In this document: in pieces, positions 5,569 through 13,223 of the stretch | Layout of the letters: every line of letters starts with the position of its first letter | How positions within the stretch are numbered: position 1 is the stretch's first letter | Source: a virus | Reading direction: 5' to 3' (one strand) | Virus record (IMG/VR): IMGVR_UViG_3300032093_007230 | Coordinates: 1 to 29,739 of that record | DNA length: 29,739 nucleotides | Notes under the pieces: generated by a model | Database searches by the model: none | Seen by the model: only the letters and a program-made list of their open reading frames with translations | What the model was told of the DNA's origin: nothing | Made by a program: the position numbers and the translations under genes

Positions 5569-6159
5569 TTAGGACTGAACCCGGTTCTCGATTTCGTCCC
5601 AAGTCGCCGCGTTCTTCTTATTCCGGCGACCGGTGTCCGAGAGCATCTTCGCGACGAAGAAGGCTTGCCGGGGAGAGAGGGGACGCTCGACGAGTTGATT
5701 CGCGAGAGACTCGGCGAAGGTTTCGCGGTTAGGGTTGTAGGTGTCGCGGTCGGCGACGGCGCGGTCGGCGAGGCCGGCGAGGATGTCGGCGAACTTCTCG
5801 CGGCGACCGGCGACCCGGGCTTCGCGCTCGGCGACCTCGGCGCGATGCTCGGCGGCGAGGGCTTCCTGCCTAGCGTCGCGACGCTCGCGCTCCTCGGAGG
5901 TAATCCCGGCGCGGACGGCGCGAGGGTCGGCTCCGATGCGCTCGGCGCATTGCGTCCCGATGCAAACCTCCGCGCCCTCGGGAGTCTTGCAGATGACATT
6001 ATGAATGATGCCCATCCCGCAATGCGCGCAAGTCCCGGCGTTAGGATACTGAGCGAAGATGCTCGAGACCGCGCCTTGGTAGGCTTCGGGGTTGGATTCT
6101 TGAAGTTCCCGGGAGGGGAACGAGACGAAGGCGATAACTCGGAGGTTGCGGAGGTTCAT
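5569..6159 (-). CDS. Zinc-binding phage protein with Cys cluster and charged helix
   Basis: A 196-residue protein. Residues 44-71 hold C44-x2-C47, H53, C57, C66 and C71 (GTCAHCG, then VICKTPEG, VCIGTQCAERIG), a zinc-ribbon pattern seen in many phage early proteins of unknown role. Residues 85-130 are a long charged helix rich in Arg, Glu and Ala, likely a coiled coil. The C-terminus (LSPRQAFFVAKML) resembles a short helical hairpin. It is the first gene behind the promoter at 6185-6213 and so is probably the first early gene of the replication region. Function not known. Confidence 0.65.
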   Translation of the reverse strand: MNLRNLRVIAFVSFPSRELQESNPEAYQGAVSSIFAQYPNAGTCAHCGMGIIHNVICKTPEGAEVCIGTQCAERIGADPRAVRAGITSEERERRDARQEALAAEHRAEVAEREARVAGRREKFADILAGLADRAVADRDTYNPNRETFAESLANQLVERPLSPRQAFFVAKMLSDTGRRNKKNAATWDEIENRVQS

Positions 6160-6160
6160 C

Positions 6161-6240
6161 GGTAGGGAGTTGGGTTACTTGGACAGTAGAACCCAACCGA
6201 ACCCGCGAGGCAAGTCGAAAGAACACTTTTTTTAAGGGGG
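6161..6240 (-). promoter_or_regulatory. Promoter region P1 of the replication operon
   Basis: Read on the minus strand: an A-tract (TTAAAAAAAG, about 6226-6235), then TTGCCT (6213-6208), a 17-bp spacer with GGTTCGGTTGGGT, then TCTACT (6190-6185), then an AACCC-type leader up to the ATG at 6159. Spacer length and sequence match promoter P4 at 26.4 kb closely. The -10 box is not TATAAT, so the host consensus may differ. Activity is inferred. Confidence 0.5.
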
Positions 6241-6255
6241 GTGGACAGCCGTTCA

Positions 6256-6386
6256 CTAGTCCCCGGGGAACCCTGTATTTACCTAGGGTCTATCCCGGCC
6301 GGGCATAGGAAGCCCCGGGAGGGCAACACTCCCCCCGGGGCTTTGCTAGTTAGGGGACTAGCAACTCCCGCCGATGAAATCGGGAG
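6256..6386. other. Strongly structured non-coding region with nested hairpins
   Basis: A 9-bp perfect stem (CTAGTCCCC 6256-6264 with GGGGACTAG 6353-6361) closes a domain holding a short hairpin (about 6290-6307, CTATCCCGG with CCGGGCATAG) and a strong GC hairpin (6311-6323 with 6331-6342). A further hairpin, CTCCCG with CGGGAG, lies at 6365-6386. The GC hairpins probably end late-gene transcription after the holin-like gene, although no long T-run follows. The multi-branch layout could also be a structured RNA. Confidence 0.5.
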
Positions 6387-6422
6387 CCCTTACGCGATAC
6401 CCAACCGAATATCCCGGTCGGG

Positions 6423-6794
6423 TCAACCGCGTGTTTTCCTCGGGCTTTTCCTCGCTCCCTTTCGCCGGGGCTTCTCGACCTTCTCGACCTCCCGGGAGAG
6501 CCGGGCTCGAATCCATCGAGTCCCCGCGTCGAGAATCTCGGAGCCGAAGAGACAGATAACCCCGACGACGGAACCCCGGAGACCGGGGCTAGTGATATAG
6601 CCCGAGCCCTCGAGACCTATCGAGACGAAGAATCCTAGAATCGAGGCGAAGAGAACTCGTCGGACAATCCAACCGGGCGAGACCTTCTCCGGGTCGAGTA
6701 GAATCCGGGCGAAGCCGGCGAGACCTCCGAGCCCGGAGGCGACGACTCCCTCGCGGAGATAGTCGGTAGAGGAGCCGGCGTCGAATGCGCTCAT
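6423..6794 (-). CDS. Holin-like membrane protein
   Basis: A 123-residue protein from ATG 6794 (ATGA overlap with the metallopeptidase stop, AAGGA upstream). Two hydrophobic segments (about residues 44-66, WIVRRVLFASILGFFVSIGL, and 73-92, LRGSVVGVICLFGSEILDAG) are followed by a strongly basic C-terminus (KPRRKGARKSPRKTRG). That layout is usual for small phage holins, which form lesions in the inner membrane at lysis. Neighbours include a spanin-like lipoprotein and other small membrane proteins, so this is the lysis region. It could also be another small membrane protein. Confidence 0.55.
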   Translation of the reverse strand: MSAFDAGSSTDYLREGVVASGLGGLAGFARILLDPEKVSPGWIVRRVLFASILGFFVSIGLEGSGYITSPGLRGSVVGVICLFGSEILDAGTRWIRARLSREVEKVEKPRRKGARKSPRKTRG

Positions 6795-7063
6795 CGGCCA
6801 TCCTTCCTCCGGTAGCCGTCTCGCCATAAGACCCGGGCTATCTTCGTCGAGACCGAGCGAACCTCCCTCTCGGTCAACTTCCACCGGGCGAGGTGCGCGG
6901 CCTCGTGAGCGAGATAGAGGAGCCGGCGATAACCCTTAAGCGAACTGTTGAGGACGATTGTTCCGTCGACGACCGCCTCGCCCCATTTCGTCCGAAGCCT
7001 TTTGCTAACTATCTCCTTAACCGGGATAGTCAGCGGCTCGGCTTTCGCTTTTCGCTTTTGCAT
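6791..7063 (-). CDS. HExxH zinc metallopeptidase-like protein
   Basis: A 90-residue protein with LLYLAHEAAHLARWKLTERE: H53, E54 and H57 form the HExxH zinc site on a helix, followed by a third possible ligand in the Glu-rich turn (E64/E66). Short single-domain HExxH proteins of this sort occur in many phages. Some are related to SprT or IrrE/ImmA-type peptidases, but their substrates are mostly unknown. It overlaps the end of the spanin-like gene by 34 bases and shares an ATGA with the holin-like gene. Confidence 0.62.
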   Translation of the reverse strand: MQKRKAKAEPLTIPVKEIVSKRLRTKWGEAVVDGTIVLNSSLKGYRRLLYLAHEAAHLARWKLTEREVRSVSTKIARVLWRDGYRRKDGR

Positions 7064-7818
7064 TTCGGGGAGGATGAGAACTTAGAGAGGACAAACCGCC
7101 AGCCGGCGAAGGCGACCGCGAGCCCGAGCAAGCCGAGAGGGGGAGCGACGACCCAAATAAACCAATCGGCCGAGACGACGAGGGTAACGAGGACAGCGGC
7201 CGCGCCGCCGGCCGCGACGATAGCCCCGACCTTCCGGCCTCCGGGAATGAGAGAGCCGAGGGCGGCGAGGACTACCCCGAGGGCGAAGAGCCCGGCTCCG
7301 AAGAGGGCGAGGAGGTAGTTCCGACGCTCGGCCTCGGCCACCTTAACAGCCGCGAGAGCCGCGCTCGCGACTCCCTTCTCGCGCTCGTAGGATTCCCAAG
7401 CCGCATCCCTCTCCCTTTGTAGTCGGTCGGCCTCGTTAGCCGCCTTGCGATAAGCCTCCTCGAGACGCTCGCCGGCGAGAACCTTAGAGACCCGGTTCTC
7501 GGCCTCGAGCCGGTCGGCCTCGGTAGGCTTCGAGAGGAAGGAGGAGGCGACCCCTAGTTCGAGGGAGACGGCTTCCTTGGGAGTCCCTCCGGGGTTGTCC
7601 TTATTCGCCCGGCTCGCGGCTAGGACGGCGGCGGCGGCTTTGCTCTCCGATGCGTCGGACTTATCCGCGTAGATGTCTGCCCGGGTAGCCGAGTCCGGGT
7701 TCCCGGCGACGACGGCCGGGGCTACCGTAACCGTCGGCTTAGGGAGTTCCGGAGTCCTCCAAAGGAAACAGCCCGACAGCGGGAGGACTAGCGAGAGACC
7801 TATCGCCCGGGAGAGCAT
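7030..7818 (-). CDS. Lipoprotein with coiled coil and C-terminal membrane helices (unimolecular-spanin candidate)
   Basis: A 262-residue protein. It has a lipoprotein signal with lipobox LSGC (residues 14-17, C17 lipidated), then a Pro-rich stretch, then a periplasmic region with a predicted coiled coil (about 100-165, ADRLEAENRVSKVLAGE and on). Three hydrophobic segments follow (about 167-191, 197-215, 217-242), and the end is basic. An outer-membrane lipid anchor at one end and inner-membrane helices at the other, joined by a helical rod, is the layout of unimolecular spanins such as T1 gp11, which fuse the two membranes at lysis. Those have one C-terminal helix, so three is unusual. It lies between two small membrane genes. 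Confidence 0.55.
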   Translation of the reverse strand: MLSRAIGLSLVLPLSGCFLWRTPELPKPTVTVAPAVVAGNPDSATRADIYADKSDASESKAAAAVLAASRANKDNPGGTPKEAVSLELGVASSFLSKPTEADRLEAENRVSKVLAGERLEEAYRKAANEADRLQRERDAAWESYEREKGVASAALAAVKVAEAERRNYLLALFGAGLFALGVVLAALGSLIPGGRKVGAIVAAGGAAAVLVTLVVSADWFIWVVAPPLGLLGLAVAFAGWRFVLSKFSSSPKCKSEKRKPSR

Positions 7819-7830
7819 AAGCCGGAGGAC

Positions 7831-7965
7831 TTACTTACCCTTTTTGACGGAGTCGAGGAACTCGCGGGAAGCCGCGACCTTCTTCGAGTTCGCGTTCTTG
7901 ATGCCGGCGACGAAGCCGACCGCGAAACCGATGACGAGAACGACGATAGCGGGGAGAATGTCCAT
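7831..7965 (-). CDS. Small membrane protein (44 residues)
   Basis: MDILPAIVVLVIGFAVGFVAG is a hydrophobic N-terminal helix followed by a charged tail (IKNANSKKVAASREFLDSVKKGK). The start at 7965 is well supported by GGGAGG upstream (CCCGGGAGGTTAAACCTATG). It could be a holin accessory, an antiholin or a phage-typical small membrane peptide. No family recognised. Confidence 0.62.
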   Translation of the reverse strand: MDILPAIVVLVIGFAVGFVAGIKNANSKKVAASREFLDSVKKGK

Positions 7966-7992
7966 AGGTTTAACCTCCCGGGAAGGTATAGA

Positions 7993-8370
7993 TTAAGAGG
8001 TCTTCCTCTTAGTCGTAATCGAGTCCTCGCCCTTAGTGACCGTCACTCGCTCGCCCTCGACAGTTACTGACATAGGCTCGGGGTTCCGGTCGAGCCGGTG
8101 GACAAGGTCGGAGATAATGGCGACCTCGGGCTTGTCCTGCTTATCTTGAGTCCCGGTGATTCCTTGCAACATTCCGATTAGCGCGGTCGCGGCTCCGGCG
8201 ATTAGGCCGATAACCGGAGCGTGACTCTCGGCCGGCAGGAACGCGAGGGAGCCTACACCGATAAGGACGAGCCCGACTAGGTAGGCTAGCCCCGAGCGTC
8301 CGATATGGCGACAAGCCGCGTCCTTAGCGGACTCCTTCGGCGAGGGCTTGGGTTCGTTAGGGTTAGCCAT
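7993..8370 (-). CDS. Two-helix membrane protein, putative holin
   Basis: A 125-residue protein from ATG 8370. A polar N-terminus is followed by two hydrophobic helices (about residues 28-46, GLAYLVGLVLIGVGSLAFL, and 53-72, PVIGLIAGAATALIGMLQG), then a charged cytoplasmic tail (DLVHRLDRNPEPMSVTVEGERV). Size and layout fit class II holins, but many phage membrane proteins look alike. A second holin-like gene is at 6423-6794, so one may be an antiholin. It overlaps the upstream gene by 8 bases. The longer TTG reading from 8388 is less likely. Confidence 0.5.
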   Translation of the reverse strand: MANPNEPKPSPKESAKDAACRHIGRSGLAYLVGLVLIGVGSLAFLPAESHAPVIGLIAGAATALIGMLQGITGTQDKQDKPEVAIISDLVHRLDRNPEPMSVTVEGERVTVTKGEDSITTKRKTS

Positions 8371-8572
8371 TCGAGGGAAGTTCTTCAACTTTTACGAGAA
8401 GACCGAGGTTAATAGGGCTAGGCGCATCGGCCGGAACATCGACGAGGATTTCGGATTCGGAAGCATAAACAGCCCATCCGGAAAAAGACGGCCATAAGAC
8501 ATAAACTATCTTCGGAGGACACTCGGAGCAATCTACCTTAGCCCCGAGGAATGTTATTCTAAATCTTTTCAT
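8363..8572 (-). CDS. Small hypothetical protein downstream of the fibre gene
   Basis: A 69-residue protein, MKRFRITFLGAKVDCSEC at its start, with mixed strand character and no known motif. The ATG at 8572 shares a TAATG junction with the stop of the fibre gene, so the two are co-translated. Small genes placed right after a tail fibre are often fibre-assembly chaperones or fibre caps. That is only a positional suggestion. Confidence 0.55.
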   Translation of the reverse strand: MKRFRITFLGAKVDCSECPPKIVYVLWPSFSGWAVYASESEILVDVPADAPSPINLGLLVKVEELPSNG

Positions 8573-10548
8573 TAGTAGGAAATGCTGAGGAAGCCAGCGA
8601 GGAACCGCCATCTTGAGGAGGTAACGGAAACGCTCTCATTCCTAGCCGAGAAGTCGAAGGACATAGCATTCGCTCCGCTAATGCCGGTCGGCCCCGCCGA
8701 AGATGTCGCTATCTGAAACCAACCCGGCGCGGCTTCCGTCCGATGGAATAGGGTAACGGTTCCATTCTCGGAGATAATCAAAAAGTCCGAAGTTGTCGCG
8801 GTTGTAGACTTGGGTTGAGTAAATGTCGAGTTAACATAAGACAAGGAAGTCCCATTATGAACCGCTAACTGAAGAGGATTCTCTCCGCTTATACGGATTC
8901 CGAAACCCTTTCTCGCTAGGGCTCCTCCGTTATCAGTCCCGAGCAAAGTCCCATAGTTGGCATTAATGACGCTATCATTTGAAACCGTCCCGGCCGTCGA
9001 GACAAGGAGGGGCGCGATTCTGAATGAAACGATAATGCGACTCGAGAAGTTGATAATCCCCCAATCCCTAGCCCCCAAGGAGCCGACCTGTCCGTTATTC
9101 GCTTGGAACCTTCGGGTCGCGTATCCGACGACTCCGGGGTCGGGGCTGAGAACGGTAACTCCAAACATCGAAGAGTTAGAAGCCGCGCCCACGCCGGATA
9201 CCAACCCGATAGAAGACGCTCCCGGAAGTAATCCAAACCCCGGGGTCGCCCTGTTGATGATGACATTAAAAGGACTCGCCGCCCTAGTCGCGTCAACTCC
9301 GATAGAAGCCTCTCCGATATTAGCCAACTCGACGAGCCCGGCTGTCGAGTCCGTAGCCGTGACTATTCCGAGGTTCGCCCTCGCGGTCGGAGCGTCGCCG
9401 ATTCCATCGAGGTTCCCGGCTTTTGACAGATAGAGCGCGGCCGCTTCGTCCTTTCCGAGAGGAACATCGAACTCGATGGGGCTCGCGGGAGTTTGCTCGA
9501 AGAGGTCGTTCCTAACCGTCGCGTTAGTTTGAAGGACAGTCGTTTCCTCGCCGGCCTTTTCGAGCGAGACCTCGAGGGTAGCCGGTGTCGAGGTCTCGCC
9601 GGAGAGCATCTCCTCGACCTCGACCGTAGCGAGGGAGATGTTACCGGAGTAGCCCGGAACCTTAATCGCCGGGGTTGAGTTGACGACGAATCCGTTAACT
9701 CCGGTCGAGCCGTGATTATGCTCGACCGTGATATCGAAAGTCCGGAAGCCGACTTGAGAAACCGAGACGAGGTTAGTCAGATTGTCGAAGGTCGAGACGA
9801 TAGCCTCGAGCCCGGCGGCTGAGATATTGTAAGGGACGGCGGCTGAGTAGGAGCCGGAGCCGTGTTTATACCAAGTCAGAATAAAGGAGCCGCCTAGGAC
9901 ATTGAGGAACTTAACCCGGGTAATGGAACGGTGGCCGTCCCAAGCGTAGATTGACGAGACCGAGGAGGTCGCGGCCGGGAGAGCCGAGAAGGATGTCGCG
10001 AGCGCGGCCGGGCTCCGGGTGAACCGGATAAGTTGAGACGAGCGAGTCGTCGCGTCTCCGGTTACGGCCTCGATTGCAACGGTAGCCGACCGGGGGAATA
10101 GGTTGTCCGCGTCGGCCGTAATCTGAGAACGAGCCCCATTGAAGTTAAAGGTTATTAGGAACGACGCGCCGGGCTGTCCGTCCGTTCCGGCGACGACCTC
10201 GACGGTTACATTCCCGGCGGCGTTAATCGTCCCTAGGGAGTTGAGGTTATCCCTAATCTGCTCGGCTGTCGCATTAACCGGAAGGGGAGGGGTCGCTTGT
10301 CCCGCGTATGAAAGGCGAAAGGTTCCGGTTATGGGCTTCTCCTCGAGTTGGCCGATGGCGACCCGGGCTAGCCAACCGGACGCGCCATAGTCGACAGCCT
10401 CTAAGCCCCCACCGGAGCCGGAGCCCCGGACTAGGACAATCTCGAGAGGCTCGGTATCCCCTTGCCTAAAGTCCGGGGAGACCGTCCCGGTCAAACCGAA
10501 GGCGAATGGCAATAGTTCCCGGCGGTCGGTGTCGATGATGAGACGCAT
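8572..10548 (-). CDS. Tail fibre / receptor-binding-type protein
   Basis: A 658-residue protein. Its first 45 residues (MRLIIDTDRRELLPFAFGLTG, then GDTEPLEIVLVRG) are homologous to the start of the protein encoded just upstream at 10548-11618, so both likely share an attachment domain. The middle is strand-rich and Ser/Thr/Gly-rich. Residues about 381-395 contain GNLDGIGDAPTARANLGI, the fibre motif also seen in T4-like and lambda-like tail fibres. The C-terminus (FLISENGTVTLFHR, then WRFLAGFLSISY) is the probable receptor-binding part. It would bind the host surface. TAATG junctions join it to both neighbours. Confidence 0.65.
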   Translation of the reverse strand: MRLIIDTDRRELLPFAFGLTGTVSPDFRQGDTEPLEIVLVRGSGSGGGLEAVDYGASGWLARVAIGQLEEKPITGTFRLSYAGQATPPLPVNATAEQIRDNLNSLGTINAAGNVTVEVVAGTDGQPGASFLITFNFNGARSQITADADNLFPRSATVAIEAVTGDATTRSSQLIRFTRSPAALATSFSALPAATSSVSSIYAWDGHRSITRVKFLNVLGGSFILTWYKHGSGSYSAAVPYNISAAGLEAIVSTFDNLTNLVSVSQVGFRTFDITVEHNHGSTGVNGFVVNSTPAIKVPGYSGNISLATVEVEEMLSGETSTPATLEVSLEKAGEETTVLQTNATVRNDLFEQTPASPIEFDVPLGKDEAAALYLSKAGNLDGIGDAPTARANLGIVTATDSTAGLVELANIGEASIGVDATRAASPFNVIINRATPGFGLLPGASSIGLVSGVGAASNSSMFGVTVLSPDPGVVGYATRRFQANNGQVGSLGARDWGIINFSSRIIVSFRIAPLLVSTAGTVSNDSVINANYGTLLGTDNGGALARKGFGIRISGENPLQLAVHNGTSLSYVNSTFTQPKSTTATTSDFLIISENGTVTLFHRTEAAPGWFQIATSSAGPTGISGANAMSFDFSARNESVSVTSSRWRFLAGFLSISY

Positions 10549-11618
10549 TATTGGACAAGTCGGGAGATGAGTTGGGTCGGGACGGCCGCGAGAGTCCGGC
10601 TATTTCCCGAGCCGTCGGTTAGCCTAACCTCGAGAGCCGCGACGACGGACTTCTCGCCGGCTAGGTTCTCCTCTACATCAACCGAGGTAAGGTCTAGAGT
10701 CCCGGTGTTCCTCTCGTATCCGACGAGATTGTTCTCGGTCGCCCACCCATCATTGACGGCGAGGGCTTGAGGCTCGTAGGTCGAGGTTATCCGGTAGACA
10801 CCGGCTCGGATTGTCTCGACCCGGACGAGGGAGCCGGTCGCTCCGGTGAAGCCGGCTCGGATGGCCGAGGTTACGGACTGAGCCGAGGAGCCGGCGAAGA
10901 CTTGCGCCGAGTAGGTCGCCGGGTTTCCGTCTCCGTCGAGCCCGGAGAAGACTAGGTTGACGAATCCGGACGCGGCTCCGCTAGTGTCGACCTCGACGAC
11001 CGCCGGGACACCGGCTGAGACCCAAGCGACGACCGGGGTAGCCGAGCCGGTCGGAGTCGTAGTCGAGTTGGTTAGCGTAGCCGACGCGACGGCTTGCCTC
11101 TTGAACCTCAACAGCCAAACCGGGAAGGTCGTCGGGCTCGATGCTACCGCGTCGAGGAAAGCCCCGGCTGAGTTAGGGACGAGTTCCGAGTCGTCGACAT
11201 TTAGGACGAGCGTCGAGTTATTGAGTTGATGGGTTACGAGGAACCCGGAGCCGAAAGCCTCGACGAGCAAGGGGGCTCCGGATGAGACTACATCTCCGAG
11301 GGTGTTCATCTCCTCGAGTTGGGTCGCGGTCGCGTCGAAAGGGAATGTCAGCGCGTTCCCCGAGCCGTCGGTAATCGTGAAGGTTCCTCCGGACGGAGTG
11401 TTTGACTCGACTCCGGTAAGGACTGAGACCTCCTCGCCGGCCTCGAGCGCGACCGGCTCGAATGGCAAGTCGGATAGGCTAGTCCCCCGGACGAGCGAGA
11501 CCTCGAGGTCTATCGAGTCCCCGGAATGGAAGGTCGGCGACTGAATCCCCGCGAGCAATCCTGCCCGGGCGAGGAGGGTCTTCTTCTCAATGTCGACGAT
11601 GAGCCGGAGGGAGGGCAT
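10548..11618 (-). CDS. Fibre-related tail protein, shorter paralogue
   Basis: A 356-residue protein from ATG 11618 with an excellent GGGGGGAGG upstream. The N-terminus (MPSLRLIVDIEKKTLLARAGLLAG, then GDSIDLEVSLVRG) is shared with the large fibre protein downstream. The rest is strand-rich with repeats such as PTGSATPVVAWVSAG and YSAQVFAGSSAQSVTSAI, and the end VDVEENLAGEKSVVAALEVRLTD recurs in the middle of the larger protein (VEVEEMLSGETSTPATLEVSLEK). The two genes probably arose by duplication. A structural tail-tip or fibre-base role is likely. Confidence 0.55.
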   Translation of the reverse strand: MPSLRLIVDIEKKTLLARAGLLAGIQSPTFHSGDSIDLEVSLVRGTSLSDLPFEPVALEAGEEVSVLTGVESNTPSGGTFTITDGSGNALTFPFDATATQLEEMNTLGDVVSSGAPLLVEAFGSGFLVTHQLNNSTLVLNVDDSELVPNSAGAFLDAVASSPTTFPVWLLRFKRQAVASATLTNSTTTPTGSATPVVAWVSAGVPAVVEVDTSGAASGFVNLVFSGLDGDGNPATYSAQVFAGSSAQSVTSAIRAGFTGATGSLVRVETIRAGVYRITSTYEPQALAVNDGWATENNLVGYERNTGTLDLTSVDVEENLAGEKSVVAALEVRLTDGSGNSRTLAAVPTQLISRLVQ

Positions 11619-12336
11619 CAAACCTCCCCCCTAGGTCAAACCTCCTTGCCAACCCTAGCGAGTGAGCGTCTCGGCTCATCGCCTCGAGCGACATCCTAAG
11701 AATGTCTCCGTCGTCCCTAGCCCCGGCGAGCCGGGCTCCTCGCCTCCATCGGTAATGCCCGACGACTTGAGCCGGGCTCGCGGCTCGACCGTCGTATCGC
11801 TCCCAATAGAGCCGGGCTGTCGAGAGCCGGGAGTCTATCCCGGACAAGGCTAGGACAGCCGGGCAGATTGACTCGTCCTCACCTCCGGGATTGTAGCCCT
11901 TGGCAACCCAACCCCGGAGGACATCCGGGAGAAGCCGGGCGACCTCGGCCGGCATCGAGTAGGCGAGTCCTAGCGCGGCTCCGGCTCGCGAGTGATGGAC
12001 TATCCCGGCGAAGCCTCCGACCTCTAGGAAGCCGGGCTCTATCAAAAGGGAGTCCGCGTCGAACTTGACGACCCGGGACGCTCCCTCGCCGGCTGAGGCT
12101 AGTTCCCGGGCTACCCCTAGGACTGCCTCCGAGCCGTGAAGCGACTTCCCCCGGGCGAAGTCCGAGACCCTCAGTTCCTCCGGCCTCAGCCATTCGCAAC
12201 TTGCGAAGGAGGCTAGGTCTCTCGACTCGACGACGAGCCGGAGTTCCCATTCCCGGGGAATCGAGGCGACCGCGAGCCGAGCCAACTCTAGGTCGGAGCC
12301 CCGGGCGAAGACGACGACCCGGGTAGGGGACATCAT
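11587..12336 (-). CDS. Glycosyltransferase-like protein with DxD motif
   Basis: A 249-residue protein. VKFDADSLLIEPGF (90-103) contains D93-x-D95, the metal- and sugar-nucleotide-binding motif of GT-A glycosyltransferases, preceded by an N-terminal Rossmann-like strand (RVVVFARGSDLELARLAV) and followed by NPGGEDESICPAV (149-161), which may hold the catalytic acid. It overlaps the upstream gene (ATGATG) and runs 31 bases into the fibre paralogue gene, so it is co-expressed with tail genes. It could modify a tail protein, a host surface sugar, or the phage DNA. Acceptor unknown. The family is inferred from the motif only. Confidence 0.5.
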   Translation of the reverse strand: MMSPTRVVVFARGSDLELARLAVASIPREWELRLVVESRDLASFASCEWLRPEELRVSDFARGKSLHGSEAVLGVARELASAGEGASRVVKFDADSLLIEPGFLEVGGFAGIVHHSRAGAALGLAYSMPAEVARLLPDVLRGWVAKGYNPGGEDESICPAVLALSGIDSRLSTARLYWERYDGRAASPAQVVGHYRWRRGARLAGARDDGDILRMSLEAMSRDAHSLGLARRFDLGGRFDALPPAHRRH

Positions 12337-13223
12337 TCGGGGGGCTCCGTATCGCTACCTTCCAAATCAGTCACCCCGGTATCGATATAGCGGAAGACAA
12401 TCTTCGCGGCGTAGGGGAAGAAGATGTCGGAACGGAGAACTTGAAAGACCTTGTAATCCCCGAGGTCGTCCTTCCGGACAAAGGCAATAGGGATAAGAGC
12501 CGAACCGACGAAAGCCGAATAAGCCTCGAAGAGTTTCGCCCCTTGGGTTAGGACTATCGAAGTCCCGAATAGAACCGGAGCCTCGAGAGTAGATGGGAAG
12601 CCGTGAGAACTCGCGCCGAGGTCTACCTCCCCCATCGACTCGCAAGTTATAGGGTCGACCGCCGACTCGCTCTCCGCGTCCTCTCTCGACTTAACCTTTA
12701 ACTTTACGCTCCAAGGAGCCGCGCCGCTAGACCGGCTAATCGCGATAAAAATAACCGTATCCTGCCCGGCCGCGATATTAGCCTCGAAGGTGTAGTTATT
12801 CCGGTTGTCGAGGACATTAGGAATCGGGACGGAGGCGAGTTCGCTTATCGGGGTAACTGTCGAGTCGAACCCTACCCGGTAGGATTCCTCGTTAACCGAG
12901 AACGGCTGAAGCGTCGACCCTCCGGATGATTGAGCCGCCCCGAAGACCCTCCCCTCCTCGAGCCTAAACCAAATCTTTCCATTCCGGAAGGCGAGCGCGT
13001 CGACGCGGAAAGGAGTTAGCGTCTCCGAGGAATCGTAGACCTCGACGCTCGAGCCTCCCGGGGTCTCGCGAATGTAGGTCGAGGAACTCGAGACTAGCCG
13101 GGCTCGGTCGATTGCTCTTCCGAGACCTTGGAACATCGACCCCGAGAACTTCTTCGCCGAGCGCGAGACCGGGCGAATCCCGGAGCGATTGGGAGCCGAG
13201 GAGTCGAAGTTCGAGGACTTCAT
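12333..13223 (-). CDS. Tail-module structural protein (hypothetical)
   Basis: A 296-residue protein, not recognised. After a basic, Ser-rich opening it is strand-rich with a Ser/Thr-heavy composition (WSVKLKVKSREDAESE, VIFIAISRSSGAAP), as usual for tail-tip or baseplate proteins. TAATG junction with the upstream gene and ATGATG with the downstream one place it in the same translational unit. It may belong to the distal tail between the tape measure and the fibres. Confidence 0.55.
   Translation of the reverse strand: MKSSNFDSSAPNRSGIRPVSRSAKKFSGSMFQGLGRAIDRARLVSSSSTYIRETPGGSSVEVYDSSETLTPFRVDALAFRNGKIWFRLEEGRVFGAAQSSGGSTLQPFSVNEESYRVGFDSTVTPISELASVPIPNVLDNRNNYTFEANIAAGQDTVIFIAISRSSGAAPWSVKLKVKSREDAESESAVDPITCESMGEVDLGASSHGFPSTLEAPVLFGTSIVLTQGAKLFEAYSAFVGSALIPIAFVRKDDLGDYKVFQVLRSDIFFPYAAKIVFRYIDTGVTDLEGSDTEPPE

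Noticed and set aside
6185-6235. Bacteroidetes-type promoter (TTTG and TAnnTTTG boxes)
   Set aside because: The conserved pair in the four promoter regions is TTGNCN with a 16-17 bp spacer and no TAnnTTTG box; the high GC content also argues against that host group.
7030-7818. Two-gene Rz/Rz1 spanin embedded in one frame
   Set aside because: No second lipobox frame is seen inside the gene; the lipobox and membrane helices are on the same chain.
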